From Qipengyuania huizhouensis (GTDB taxonomy: Bacteria; Pseudomonadota; Alphaproteobacteria; Sphingomonadales; Sphingomonadaceae): a stretch of DNA of 64,000 nucleotides. The DNA is taken from positions 1 to 64,000 of the forward strand of contig NZ_JAIGNT010000005.1 in assembly GCF_019711635.1 (NCBI RefSeq). The letters are read 5' to 3'. Positions within the stretch are counted from its first letter, which is position 1; every line of letters starts with the position of its first letter. Below, one piece after another: positions 1 through 9,106 of the stretch. The translations under genes and the position numbers were made by a program. Under the pieces are notes generated by a model. The model did no database searches. It was given only the letters and a program-made list of their open reading frames with translations, and had not been told where the DNA came from.

Positions 1-1149
1 CTCAGCAAGCTATCTCGGCTTCATACATATCGCCGCCGCCCGCCTCTGGACCAATCAGTTTGTCAACAGGGCCTAGAGAAGCCTAACAAGCCGGGTAGCG
101 TTCGACCAATCGTAATACCTCGAGCAACAGACCGCGTTGTTCAACGTTGCATTCTGGATGCTTTGATCTCCGATCCGACAATAAAGACCGCCGCCTTCCA
201 ACCGGCGAGCTTTGGAGGAATTCCCAAACGGGAGGGCGATGAGTTTGGCGGAGTACCCGCCGCAGTACGAGCCGTGTTGAAAGCGATCGAAGGGGGCGGC
301 AGCCATGTAATAGTCGCCGATATTTCGTCATTTTTTTCAAATATTAGAAAAAGCGATGCAGTAAGGCGTGTAACCGCTCATTCAAGCGACGCAAAATTCA
401 TTAAGCTCTTTGAAGAAGCTATCGACGTCGACTTGGCCAACCATGAAGAGTTGTGGCGGCACAAAGATGCATTCCCCTATGGTGACGTCGGTGTTGGGCA
501 AGGCGTTTGTCTGTCGCCCTTTCTTGGTAATTTAGTCCTTAGCGATTTCGATATGCAGCTTAATGTGGGTGACTGTTCCTGCATCCGATACGTAGATGAC
601 ATAATAATAATCGCCCCGTCAGCTCGCGCCGCCAATGCTCGCTTCAGACAGGCCAAACGAATTTTGAACGAGTTAGGCATGAGTTTCGCTTCTGATAAAA
701 CATCTCCAGCGCCCATCGAAATCTCTCAGAATTTTGAATATCTAGGTATAGATTTTTGTAACGGACTTTTGCGACCATCTCAGAAATCGAGGTCAAGTAT
801 TGTCAGAAGAGCCACCGAAGTGGCAGCGAAATCACTACAGTCTATTCGTAGCGCTCAATCCCTCATTGACTTCAAGGCAGAATATTCCATCCCGAAAACT
901 CTCTATAAAATCTCGGGTATGTCGCGGGGCTGGGCCAACCATTATCGCTTCTGTAACGACTTAGAAACCATCAGAAACGTAGACCGAAGGATTTCTTCAG
1001 TTTACCTAGATTATTCTTCTAAGGCTACAGAAATGGCGCAAGAAAAGCTCACCGCAGGAAAGGCTGATCTCGCGGCGAGCTTTCTCGGATATACTGGCTT
1101 AACTAGTGTCCAGTTTTCTCCCTTTGAGTGGCCGAGATCGTTAGACTAA
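1..1149 (+). CDS. Reverse transcriptase, group II intron-like, 5' end outside the window
   Basis: The frame is open from base 1, so the N-terminus lies upstream; the TTG at 163 is internal. RT blocks appear in order: RPIVIP (RT1, near base 110), the SFGG region, VADISSFF with the first catalytic Asp at 319-321, GVGQGVCLSP (RT4), YVDD at 589-600 with the catalytic Asp pair, LGMSF (RT6) and FEYLGIDF (RT7). A thumb/X-like motif, SRGWANHYRF, follows. There is no HNH nuclease domain; the protein ends soon after the thumb. I see none of the retron-RT hallmarks. Group II maturases share the GWANHYR-type motif, so a group II-like or standalone defence-type RT is likely. Base composition is clearly AT-richer than the next genes, suggesting horizontal transfer. 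The exact subclass needs the missing N-terminus. Confidence 0.87.
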   Translation, partial: LSKLSRLHTYRRRPPLDQSVCQQGLEKPNKPGSVRPIVIPRATDRVVQRCILDALISDPTIKTAAFQPASFGGIPKREGDEFGGVPAAVRAVLKAIEGGGSHVIVADISSFFSNIRKSDAVRRVTAHSSDAKFIKLFEEAIDVDLANHEELWRHKDAFPYGDVGVGQGVCLSPFLGNLVLSDFDMQLNVGDCSCIRYVDDIIIIAPSARAANARFRQAKRILNELGMSFASDKTSPAPIEISQNFEYLGIDFCNGLLRPSQKSRSSIVRRATEVAAKSLQSIRSAQSLIDFKAEYSIPKTLYKISGMSRGWANHYRFCNDLETIRNVDRRISSVYLDYSSKATEMAQEKLTAGKADLAASFLGYTGLTSVQFSPFEWPRSLD

Positions 1150-1327
1150 CGTCGCGCCCTCGCGCCCCTTGCTTGACTATCCAACTTTACGAAGGATCAT
1201 CACTACCCCACACGCTCGTAAGCGAAGGAGACCTGCTCCGCCGCGCAATCGGTCACCCGGGCGCCGTGCAGCGTGTATTCGCGCGCCGGATCGCCCCCGC
1301 CCACCACTACATGCAGATCGGGCAGGC

Positions 1328-1624
1328 CTACATCATCGCGTTTCGGGCGCAGCCTTGGGTAATCGTCTGCATCTCGGCCTTCTTCTCACCGAAGGCGTCG
1401 GTCAGTTTCATCCCGCGATTGGCGAACTCGCGCTTCATGCAGCCGCAGATTTCCGGTGCTTTCGGCTGGAGTTCGGCGGGGAATTGCGCGCGTGCGACAC
1501 ATTGGGCGACGAAATCTTCGTCCAGCCGCTTGTCGACCTCCGCCCCGATCTCGTCGCTGTTCGTAAAGCCGAAGGCGGCGAGGAAACCGATCACGCCCGC
1601 GCCCAGGAGTACCAGCCATTTCAT
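1328..1624 (-). CDS. Small exported or membrane-anchored cysteine-containing protein, unknown function
   Basis: About 98 residues. An N-terminal hydrophobic segment (roughly residues 3-17) looks like a signal peptide or anchor. The mature part has Cys residues in a QC...CGC...GC pattern, so disulfides or metal binding are possible. I chose the ATG at 1624 because a GGAGG lies 8 bases upstream. An ATG two codons earlier (1630) sits only 2 bases from the same site, and the longer open frame to 1720 has no signal. I do not recognise the family. It lies downstream of the regulator at 1727-2341 on the same strand and could be cotranscribed. Confidence 0.6.
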   Translation of the reverse strand: MKWLVLLGAGVIGFLAAFGFTNSDEIGAEVDKRLDEDFVAQCVARAQFPAELQPKAPEICGCMKREFANRGMKLTDAFGEKKAEMQTITQGCARNAMM

Positions 1625-1726
1625 GCCCATGCCCTCCACGCATCGCTGGACGAGATTGCGGCGACGATAGGCCGGAGGGGTTAAAATCGCGTTTGTGCAG
1701 CCTGCCCCGCCGCCGCGCACCGGCGC

Positions 1727-2341
1727 TCAATGATGGACGGACGGGACTTCCGGCAGCTTGAGTTCCAGCGCCAGCCGCACCGCGCCGATGGCGTTGCGGA
1801 CCTTCAGCTTGGACAGGATCTTGGTGCGGTGGACCTCCACCGTGCGCGCGCTGATGCCGAGTTCGCCGGAAATCATCTTCGACGATGCGCCGCTGGCCAG
1901 CCGGTTGAGCACTTCGCTTTCGCGTTCGGTCAGCGTGCGGATCAGTTCGAAGGCCTGCGCGCGCCGGATACCTTCCTTGAACAATATATCGCAGCTGTCC
2001 CCGATAGAGGAGAGCGTGCGTTCGAGCTGCGCCTGGTCGCAGGGCCAGTCGAGATAGGTCATCACGCCGCAGCGGACGGTTTCGACAACGCGCTGGGCGG
2101 TGGGCGACGGGCTGAAGGCGATGATCGGATAGAAGATGCCGCGTTCGCGGATGAACTCGATCGCGCGGGCAAGCTGCCCTTCGTGATCGGCCACGAAGAT
2201 GGCGCATTCGTCGGGCCAGGCCTCGCCCACCTCCTCCAGCCGGGTGACGGGAAAGGCATAGCCCAGCGCGGACAGCGCACGGCTGAGGCCGTTGGCACGG
2301 CCGGAATCGGCATCGACGACGATGAAATTGGATACGGACAT
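1727..2341 (-). CDS. FixJ/NarL-type response regulator with degenerate receiver
   Basis: 204 residues from the ATG at 2341, which has a G-rich Shine-Dalgarno just upstream; upstream extension to 2443 is open but unsupported. Residues 1-115 match a CheY-like fold: acidic VVDAD near 8-12, a possible phospho-Asp in VADHE near 52, and Ser77 in AFSPSP. The conserved Lys before Pro (normally KP) is Trp99, so phosphorylation chemistry is probably altered. Residues 137-195 are a LuxR-type helix-turn-helix (LTERESEVL, then ISARTVEVHR). It is a DNA-binding transcription factor. No adjacent histidine kinase is visible. It is divergent from the LuxR gene at 2619, with which it shares the upstream region. 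Confidence 0.85.
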   Translation of the reverse strand: MSVSNFIVVDADSGRANGLSRALSALGYAFPVTRLEEVGEAWPDECAIFVADHEGQLARAIEFIRERGIFYPIIAFSPSPTAQRVVETVRCGVMTYLDWPCDQAQLERTLSSIGDSCDILFKEGIRRAQAFELIRTLTERESEVLNRLASGASSKMISGELGISARTVEVHRTKILSKLKVRNAIGAVRLALELKLPEVPSVHH

Positions 2342-2446
2342 GGTTGCGAGCCCCCCGGCCAAGATTTTTTTCACGCGGTCCCTGCCCTTTTTGGAGGTGT
2401 CCCGCGCAGCTTCGATATGTCCGTGAAAACTACGTCTTTTCAACTA

Positions 2447-2487
2447 GATGAACAGTCATCCGATCGAGTGTCATCCGGTTGGATGAC
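2447..2487. promoter_or_regulatory. Two tandem inverted repeats between divergent regulators (candidate operator)
   Basis: Site A at 2447-2460 reads GATGA-ACAG-TCATC. Site B at 2470-2487 reads GTCATCC-GGTT-GGATGAC, a perfect 7+4+7 palindrome. They share the TCATC/GATGA half-site and lie 132-172 bases upstream of the LuxR ATG and 106-146 upstream of the FixJ-like ATG. Size and symmetry fit a LuxR/NarL dimer site, but binding is inferred only from position and symmetry. Confidence 0.5.
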
Positions 2488-2618
2488 GCCGATACGACGC
2501 GGCGGCGACGTTAATGTCCCGTACAGGCGGGAACCATGTGCCGGGAAGGGGGCTGTGGCGGTAGGGGAAGAGTAAGAAAATAACCCCATATCGGGCGCAT
2601 CTGGCAGCGAGGGAGCCT

Positions 2619-3320
2619 ATGCACGAGACCGGGATATTCAGCGAGATCGACCAGGCGCAGTGCCCTGTGGAGCTATTGACGACGGTGAGCGGGTTCTATG
2701 CCGATCACGGTTTCCATGCCGTCTGCTATGTGCTGCCGTCGCTGTCGGAACCCGGCCAGTTCCAGATGTTCGAACGCGGCATGCCCGAGGAATGGATAAA
2801 GCGGTATCTCGAGATGAATTTCTCGCTGGTCGATCCGATCCCCAGCTATGTGATCGAAACGGGCGAGGTGGATACGCTCCACGGCATTCTGGAGAAGGTC
2901 GATGTTACCGACATACAGCGGGGCTATCTGGACGAATTCTACAGCTCGGGCGTGACCAACGGGCTGGGCATGCCCACCCATGGCCGGACCCACGCGCGCG
3001 GCTTTTTCGGCATCGCCCAGGTGAGCGACGAGGATCTTGCCGCGGCCGACAGGTCGTTGATGCACGCGGTGGCCCAGCATACGCACTGGAAGTTCGAGCA
3101 GCTGGGGGTGGATGCGGGCAAGGAGGTGTACCACCTCTCCCCGCGGGAGCGCGAAATCCTGAAGTGGGTGGCCGCCGGCAAGACCAACCCCGACATCGCC
3201 ACCATCCTCGGCATCGGCATGCCCACCGTGGCCACGCACCTGAAACGCATCTTCGCAAAGCTGAGCGTTCACGACCGCGTGTCGGCCGTGCTGGTGGCGC
3301 ACAAGCTGGGCATGGTCTGA
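2619..3320 (+). CDS. LuxR-family transcription factor with autoinducer-binding-type domain (LuxR solo)
   Basis: 233 residues. The N-terminal part (about 15-165) resembles the acyl-homoserine-lactone binding fold: the EEWIKRY segment supplies Trp59 and Tyr63, followed by Asp72-Pro73 and a later Gly-rich strand. The second conserved ligand-pocket Trp after the DP pair is not evident (YVIETGEVDTLHG there), so the ligand may not be a typical AHL. Residues 172-233 are the LuxR helix-turn-helix (LSPREREILKWVAAGKTN, then PTVATHLKRIF). GAGGGAG precedes the ATG. No luxI-type synthase is in the window, so it is a candidate solo receptor. Confidence 0.88.
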   Translation: MHETGIFSEIDQAQCPVELLTTVSGFYADHGFHAVCYVLPSLSEPGQFQMFERGMPEEWIKRYLEMNFSLVDPIPSYVIETGEVDTLHGILEKVDVTDIQRGYLDEFYSSGVTNGLGMPTHGRTHARGFFGIAQVSDEDLAAADRSLMHAVAQHTHWKFEQLGVDAGKEVYHLSPREREILKWVAAGKTNPDIATILGIGMPTVATHLKRIFAKLSVHDRVSAVLVAHKLGMV

Positions 3321-3368
3321 CCCCCGGGCCGGCGGGCGTGCCGGAACGGGGGGTGGGGCCTGACCGCC

Positions 3369-6323
3369 CTACTCCGCCGCCTCGCGCTGGCGCTTCGCCT
3401 TCTTCGCGGGCGTGGGGGCCGCTCCGGCGCGTTCCAGCATCGGTTTGAGGTAGTGGCCGGTGAAGCTTTCCGGCACCTCGGCCACCTCCTCCGGCGTGCC
3501 TTGCGCCACGACCTTCCCGCCCCGCACCCCACCGCCGGGGCCAAGGTCGAGAATGTGGTCGGCGGTCTTGATGACGTCGAGATTGTGCTCGATCACCACA
3601 ACCGAATTGCCCTGGTCCACAAGCCGGTGAAGCACTTCGAGCAGCTTGCGCACGTCCTCGAAATGCAGGCCCGTGGTCGGTTCGTCGAGGATGTAGAGCG
3701 TCTGCCCGGTGCTGCGCTTGGACAGCTCCTTCGCCAGCTTCACCCGCTGCGCCTCGCCGCCTGACAGCGTGGTCGCCTGCTGGCCGACCTTGACGTAACC
3801 CAGCCCGACCTCGTTGAGCATGTGCATCTTGTCGCGGATCGGGGGGACGGCCTTGAAGAAGCCCTCCGCATCCTCGATCGTCATGTCGAGCACGTCGGCG
3901 ATGGAGAGGCCCTTGAACTTCACCTCCAGCGTTTCGCGGTTGTAGCGCTTGCCGTGGCATTCCTCGCAGGTGACGTAGACGTCGGGCAGGAAGTGCATCT
4001 CGATCTTGATCAGCCCGTCGCCTTGGCACGCCTCGCAGCGGCCGCCCTTGACGTTGAAGCTGAAGCGCCCGGGCTTGTACCCGCGCGCCTGGCTTTCCGG
4101 CAGGCCGGCGAACCAGTCGCGGATCTGGGTGAAGGCGCCGGTATAGGTCGCAGGGTTGGAACGCGGCGTGCGGCCGATGGGCGACTGGTCGATCTCGATC
4201 ACTTTGTCGCAATATTCGAGGCCCGTGACCTTGTCATGCGCGCCCGCCACAACGCGCGCGCCGTTGAGCGTGCGCGCGGCGGAGGCATAGAGCGTGTCGA
4301 TGGTGAAGCTCGACTTGCCGCTGCCCGACACCCCGGTGACGCACGTAAACGTGCCGAGCGGGATCGATGCGGTGACATCGGTGAGGTTGTTCGCCCGTGC
4401 ACCGTGGACGGTGAGCTTGTGCCCGTTGCCCTTGCGGCGCTTGGCCGGAACCTCGATCGCGCGGCGGCCGGTGAGATAGGCGGCGGTGAGCGATTTCTTC
4501 GACTTGAGCACCTGTTTGAGCGTGCCTTCGGCCACCACCTCGCCCCCGTGGACGCCCGCGCCGGGGCCCAGATCGACGACGTAATCGGCGGCGCGGATCG
4601 CATCCTCGTCATGCTCCACCACGATCACCGTGTTGCCGAGATCGCGCAGGCGCTTCAGCGTTTCCAGCAGCCGGTCGTTGTCGCGCTGGTGCAGGCCGAT
4701 GCTGGGCTCGTCGAGCACATAGAGCACGCCCGAGAGGCCCGAACCGATCTGGCTGGCGAGGCGGATGCGCTGGCTTTCCCCGCCGCTCAGCGTGCCGCTG
4801 GTCCGGTCGAGATTGAGGTAATCGAGCCCGACATTGTCGAGGAAGCCCAGCCGCTCGTTGATTTCCTTGAGGATGGCGCGCGCGATCTGCTGCTGCGTGT
4901 CGCCCAGCTGATCGGGCAGCGCGAGGAACCAGTCCTTCGCATCGGCGACGCTCATCTTGGTGGGGGTGGCGATGTCCGTGCCCGCGACTTTCACCGCCAG
5001 CGCCTTCTCGTTGAGGCGCTTGCCATTGCAGGTTTCGCACGGCTGCGCGGTCTGGAACTTGGCCAGCTCCTCGCGCATCCAGGTGCTTTCGGTCTGCAGC
5101 ATGCGGCGGTTGAGATTGCCGATCACGCCTTCGAACGGCTTCTTCACCGTGTACTGCTTGCGCCCGTCCTTGAAGGTCAGCGGGATCGCGCGTCCTTTGG
5201 TGCCATAGAGGATGATGTCGCGGATCTCGCTGTCGAAATCCTCCCACGGCGTGGTGAGATCGAACTCGTATTCCTTCGCCAGGCTGGCGAGCACCTGCAT
5301 GTAATAGGGCGATGGTGGGTTGCTCTTCGCCCAGGGCACGACAGCGCCCTTCTTCAGGCTCAGCGCCTCGTTCGGCACAACCAGCTGCGGATCGAACAGC
5401 TGCTTTTCGCCGATCCCGTCACAGGTCGGGCAGGCCCCCTGCGGCGCGTTGAAGGAGAACAGCCGCGGCTCGATCTCTTCGATGGTGAACCCGCTGACCG
5501 GACAGGAAAAGCGTTCGGAGAACACGATGCGGTTGGCGGGAATGCCCGCACCTTTCATCGCGCCGCCGCCTTCGGTTTCGCCCTCGCGGCCCGGCACCAC
5601 GCCATCGGCCAAGTCCACATAGGCAAGTCCGTCAGCGAGCTTGAGCGCCTGTTCGAAACTGTCGGCCAGCCGCGTCTCGATGCCTTCCTTGACCGCGAGC
5701 CGGTCGACCACGACTTCGATGTCGTGCTTGAACTTCTTGTCGAGCGCGGGCGCTTCCTCGATCGGATACATTTCGCCGTCGATACGGACGCGGGTAAAGC
5801 CGGCCTTCTGCCATTCGGCCAGTTCCTTGCGGTATTCGCCCTTGCGGCCGCGCACGACCGGCGCGAGCAGGTAGAGCCGCGTGCCTTCGGGCAACGCCAT
5901 CACCCGGTCGACCATGTTGGAGACCGTCTGCGCCTCGATCGGCAGCCCGGTGGCGGGAGAGTACGGCACCCCCACCCTCGCCCACAGCAAGCGCATGTAA
6001 TCGTAGATCTCGGTGACGGTCGCCACGGTCGAACGCGGATTGCGGCTGGTGGTCTTCTGCTCGATCGAGATGGCGGGGCTGAGCCCGTCGATATGCTCGA
6101 CATCGGGCTTCTGCATCATCTCGAGGAACTGGCGCGCATAGGCGCTGAGCGATTCCACGTAGCGCCGCTGCCCCTCGGCATAGATCGTATCGAAGGCGAG
6201 AGAGGATTTGCCCGAGCCGGAAAGGCCCGTGATCACGATCAGCGCATCGCGCGGCAGGTCGATATCGACGCCCTTGAGATTATGCTCCCGCGCGCCGCGG
6301 ACAGAGATTTTGGTTAGTGCCAT
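3369..6323 (-). CDS. uvrA: Excinuclease ABC subunit A
   Basis: 984 residues, near the family's usual length. It is the damage-sensing ATPase of nucleotide excision repair, acting as a dimer with UvrB in the cytoplasm. Two ABC ATPase modules are visible: Walker [15 protein letters not shown] near residue 35 with signature LSGGESQR, and Walker [10 protein letters not shown] in the C-terminal half with signature LSGGEAQR. Zinc-binding Cys pairs occur in [24 protein letters not shown] and CEECHGKR. The start is [16 protein letters not shown], the usual UvrA N-terminus. Its stop is 48 bases from the convergent luxR stop. No LexA box was identified upstream. Confidence 0.98.
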   Translation of the reverse strand: MALTKISVRGAREHNLKGVDIDLPRDALIVITGLSGSGKSSLAFDTIYAEGQRRYVESLSAYARQFLEMMQKPDVEHIDGLSPAISIEQKTTSRNPRSTVATVTEIYDYMRLLWARVGVPYSPATGLPIEAQTVSNMVDRVMALPEGTRLYLLAPVVRGRKGEYRKELAEWQKAGFTRVRIDGEMYPIEEAPALDKKFKHDIEVVVDRLAVKEGIETRLADSFEQALKLADGLAYVDLADGVVPGREGETEGGGAMKGAGIPANRIVFSERFSCPVSGFTIEEIEPRLFSFNAPQGACPTCDGIGEKQLFDPQLVVPNEALSLKKGAVVPWAKSNPPSPYYMQVLASLAKEYEFDLTTPWEDFDSEIRDIILYGTKGRAIPLTFKDGRKQYTVKKPFEGVIGNLNRRMLQTESTWMREELAKFQTAQPCETCNGKRLNEKALAVKVAGTDIATPTKMSVADAKDWFLALPDQLGDTQQQIARAILKEINERLGFLDNVGLDYLNLDRTSGTLSGGESQRIRLASQIGSGLSGVLYVLDEPSIGLHQRDNDRLLETLKRLRDLGNTVIVVEHDEDAIRAADYVVDLGPGAGVHGGEVVAEGTLKQVLKSKKSLTAAYLTGRRAIEVPAKRRKGNGHKLTVHGARANNLTDVTASIPLGTFTCVTGVSGSGKSSFTIDTLYASAARTLNGARVVAGAHDKVTGLEYCDKVIEIDQSPIGRTPRSNPATYTGAFTQIRDWFAGLPESQARGYKPGRFSFNVKGGRCEACQGDGLIKIEMHFLPDVYVTCEECHGKRYNRETLEVKFKGLSIADVLDMTIEDAEGFFKAVPPIRDKMHMLNEVGLGYVKVGQQATTLSGGEAQRVKLAKELSKRSTGQTLYILDEPTTGLHFEDVRKLLEVLHRLVDQGNSVVVIEHNLDVIKTADHILDLGPGGGVRGGKVVAQGTPEEVAEVPESFTGHYLKPMLERAGAAPTPAKKAKRQREAAE

Positions 6324-6664
6324 GAAGGAAGCATGTTCCCGAATTGTTCGCCTGGGTCAAGGGAGGTCGTTCACGACCGATACCAATTCGGCATCGATGC
6401 CCTTCCCGGTTGCTTCACAAAATAGGCACCCTCTCCCCGATTGCAAAGGCGTGGGACGAAGACAGATCCGAACGCCGGGAGAATATCGAAACTGACGGTA
6501 CTACGACCGGCAAATGTCCGTAAATAAGATCATACCCCTAATTAAATATAACATTTGATTTAGGTATCATCACCTAATTTACAAAATCCCCAAAGTACCT
6601 TTTGATTACTGCTGAGAATTATAAGTCACAAATAGGCGTATAAACTTAAGCATGAGGTCTTTTA
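6324..6664. other. AT-rich intergenic leader between uvrA and the adhesin gene
   Basis: 341 bases without a supported gene. From about 6500 to 6660 the sequence is strongly AT-rich compared with its surroundings, fitting a promoter region for the adhesin at 6665 and perhaps xenogeneic silencing. A palindrome at 6560-6577 is listed separately. The uvrA promoter must also lie here, but no clear -35/-10 pair is claimed. Confidence 0.6.
6560..6577. promoter_or_regulatory. Palindrome upstream of the adhesin gene
   Basis: TTAGGT-ATCATC-ACCTAA: perfect 6-base arms with a 6-base spacer, 87 bases before the GTG start of the adhesin. The size suits a dimeric repressor or activator. Function is inferred from position only. 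Confidence 0.4.
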
Positions 6665-9106
6665 GTGATTATCCATAACACTTTTCGTGCAACCGGGGTC
6701 AGTACACTGGCCCTGAGTCTTGTATTGGTCGGTGGAACGACCACTGTCACTCCGGCGCAAGCCCAAGAACTACAGCCGGTCGTAGATGTCTGTTCCGGAA
6801 TCACCTTGCCCAGATCTGCGGTGACCGAAGTAATTGGAGCGGTAAACGAGCCGATCGTGAATCAACTTGAGACGACGGTAAACGATATCACGACCATAAC
6901 GCTGATCCTGGCACCGCTCGCAACGATTACCGATCTCGACATCGACCTCAGCTCGATCCTGGCGGATGCAGCGGAAGGCGATCCCATCAGCCTGCAGATA
7001 CTCGACACCGAAGGGAACGTCATTACCGCTTCGGACGACTGCAATATTACGGCTGACAATCTCACGCTCGACGAGGAAGGCGGTATCGAGATTGGTGGCA
7101 ACCGGGTTTCCGGTCTCGGGGCCAACGGACAGGTGGCTTCGGCAGGCGAAGTCGATGCCATTGCATTCGGCAACAATGCCAGCACGGCAGTTGGCGCTAC
7201 GGGTGCGGTCGCCATCGGCACCGATGCTTCCGTGACTGCCGCGAACAGCGTGGCCCTGGGAGCGGGGTCCGTGGCCGATCGGGCCGACACCGTTTCGGTG
7301 GGTGCTGTCGGTGCCGAACGCCAGATCGTCAATGTAGCCGATGGAACGGCGGCCACCGATGCTGCGACGGTCGGTCAGGTCGATGCATCCATCGCCGCCG
7401 CAACGGCGGATGCGGTCCAGTACGATGACGCAAGCCATGGCTCGGTTACGCTCGATGGCGCATCGGGCACGCTGGTGACCAATGTCGCAGAGGGCGCTGT
7501 CTCAGCCGGTTCGAGCGATGCGGTAAACGGGTCGCAACTGTTTGCCACCAACGAGGCAGTGGGCGCCAATGCCGATGATATCGCCACACTCGATGGACGC
7601 GTGACCGTCAATGAGGGAGACATTGCCGCTGTCGATGGTCGTGTTACCGTGAACGAGGGCGAAATCGCGGCAATAGACGGACGGGTCACCGCAAACGAGG
7701 GCGATATCGCGGCGTTGCAGGACACAGCCGTGCAATATGACGATGCCACCCAGGCGAGTGTGACGTTGGGCGGCGCTGGTGGCACCACGATCACCAATGT
7801 TGCACCGGGCGCCCTGGATGCGACCTCGACCGATGCCGTCAATGGATCCCAGCTTTTTGCAACTAATCAGGCGGTTTCGGCGCTTGATGGACGGGTAACG
7901 CAAAACGAAGCCGATATTGCCGACAATTCTTCGGCGATAGCCGATCTCCAGACGGACGTTGGCGATATCCAGGTGACCGTGGGTGAGTTCGACGGACGGA
8001 TAACCCAGAACGAGAACGACATTGCCGATCTCGACGGGCGGGTCACGGTGAACGAAGGCGATATCGCCGATCTGGATGGCCGTGTAACCGTCAACGAGGG
8101 CGATATTATCGATCTCGACGGACGTGTCACGACCAATGAAGGAGATATTGCCGCGATCGACGATCGGGTCACCGTAAACGAGGGCGACATCGCTGCAATC
8201 GACGACCGGGTCACCGTGAACGAGGGCGACATCGCTTCGATCGACGACCGGGTTACCGTCAACGAAGGCGACATCGTAAATCTCGATACCCGCGTCGAAA
8301 CGAACACTACGAATATTACGGATATCCAGGTCCAGCTAGCCAACGTACCGGTCACTTACGTTTCGGATGCGGACGGCACCACGCCCAGCGATGTGCCGAC
8401 CGATACTGCGGCATTCGTAGGTGCCAGCGGGGGAGCCGTAACGGTTACCAATGTGGCGGCAGGGACGCTTTCCGCGGATTCCACCGAGGCCGTCAACGGA
8501 AGCCAGCTTTTCGAGACGAACCAGAACGTGGCGCAAAACGCCGCCGATATCGAAACGATCAACAACAACCTGTCCGGCAGCACGGTCGTAGCCGTGCAAT
8601 ATTCGGATCCTGACGATCCGACCGTAAGCAATGGCGGCACAGTTACGAACGACGTCACCCTTGTCGGGGCCGATGCAAGCGCTCCGGTCAGGCTGCACAA
8701 CGTTGCCAACGGGATGGCCGCTACCGATGCGGTCAATCTGGGCCAGCTCCAATCGGGGCTGAATAACGTCATGGAGCAAACGATGGGGTATACCGACCAG
8801 CGTTTTGCCGAGGCAATCGAGTATACGGACCTCCGAGTTGCTGAAATCGGCTTCGATCTGGCCGAGCTGCGCGAGGATGCATTCTCGGGAACTGCGGCTG
8901 CGATGGCCATGTCGAGCATTCCCCAGGCGATCGAAGCCGACCGCTCCATGGTCGGCGGGGGAATCGGCCATTATCGGGGCGAAACCGCTTTCGGCTTCGG
9001 CTACTCGCGGGCGTTCAACGATGGCCGCGGGGTTGTCAAAGTCTCCGGTACTCTCGACACCCACGGGAAAGGTGGCGTGGCCGCCGGCGCGGGCTTCTCT
9101 TTCTGA
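6665..9106 (+). CDS. YadA-like trimeric autotransporter adhesin
   Basis: 813 residues from a GTG start. A signal peptide ends near AQAQE (about residue 37). A head-like segment with left-handed-roll repeats (AIAFGNNAS, AVAIGTDAS, SVALGAGS) leads into a neck (NVADGTAATDAATVGQ). Three later neck units carry the DAVNGSQLF or EAVNGSQLF signature. Between them a 14-residue stalk unit of type DGRVTVNEGDIAAI is repeated about eleven times. The last ~80 residues form the membrane anchor, with a coiled coil (AEIGFDLAELRED), then four beta strands ending in aromatic GFSF. It should form a trimer in the outer membrane with the stalk outside. Surface attachment is the known family role; the ligand is unknown. 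Confidence 0.95.
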   Translation: MIIHNTFRATGVSTLALSLVLVGGTTTVTPAQAQELQPVVDVCSGITLPRSAVTEVIGAVNEPIVNQLETTVNDITTITLILAPLATITDLDIDLSSILADAAEGDPISLQILDTEGNVITASDDCNITADNLTLDEEGGIEIGGNRVSGLGANGQVASAGEVDAIAFGNNASTAVGATGAVAIGTDASVTAANSVALGAGSVADRADTVSVGAVGAERQIVNVADGTAATDAATVGQVDASIAAATADAVQYDDASHGSVTLDGASGTLVTNVAEGAVSAGSSDAVNGSQLFATNEAVGANADDIATLDGRVTVNEGDIAAVDGRVTVNEGEIAAIDGRVTANEGDIAALQDTAVQYDDATQASVTLGGAGGTTITNVAPGALDATSTDAVNGSQLFATNQAVSALDGRVTQNEADIADNSSAIADLQTDVGDIQVTVGEFDGRITQNENDIADLDGRVTVNEGDIADLDGRVTVNEGDIIDLDGRVTTNEGDIAAIDDRVTVNEGDIAAIDDRVTVNEGDIASIDDRVTVNEGDIVNLDTRVETNTTNITDIQVQLANVPVTYVSDADGTTPSDVPTDTAAFVGASGGAVTVTNVAAGTLSADSTEAVNGSQLFETNQNVAQNAADIETINNNLSGSTVVAVQYSDPDDPTVSNGGTVTNDVTLVGADASAPVRLHNVANGMAATDAVNLGQLQSGLNNVMEQTMGYTDQRFAEAIEYTDLRVAEIGFDLAELREDAFSGTAAAMAMSSIPQAIEADRSMVGGGIGHYRGETAFGFGYSRAFNDGRGVVKVSGTLDTHGKGGVAAGAGFSF
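7592..8284 (+). repeat. Tandem 42-bp coding repeats of the adhesin stalk
   Basis: Units of 14 codons (D-G/D-R-V-T-x-N-E-G-D-I-x-x-I/L) occur as three at 7592-7717, one at 7886-7927, and seven at 7991-8284. Codons vary at third positions, so copies are not recent identical duplications except for the similar DDRVTVNEGDIA units at about 8159-8284. The 14-residue period fits a right-handed or heptad-like coiled stalk. Confidence 0.9.

Noticed and set aside
1..1149. Retron
   Set aside because: No retron RT hallmarks (NAXXH region or VTG motif) and no inverted-repeat msr/msd visible downstream; the upstream part is not in the window.
1203..1385. Open minus-strand stretch downstream of the small protein, with a protein-like composition (ends AAEQVSFAYERVG)
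   Set aside because: No start codon with a ribosome binding site, and a stop at 1386-1388 cuts it off from anything upstream. It could be a remnant C-terminus, but I cannot identify it.
1730..2575. 281-codon plus-strand frame opposite the response regulator
   Set aside because: It is the antisense of a recognised LuxR-type HTH gene; high GC makes such frames common.
3822..6317. 831-codon plus-strand open frame
   Set aside because: It lies opposite uvrA and its product is rich in His, Arg and Ala with no motif; it is a shadow.
7592..8284. CRISPR-like regular repeats
   Set aside because: The 42-base period is an in-frame 14-residue protein repeat in an adhesin stalk.
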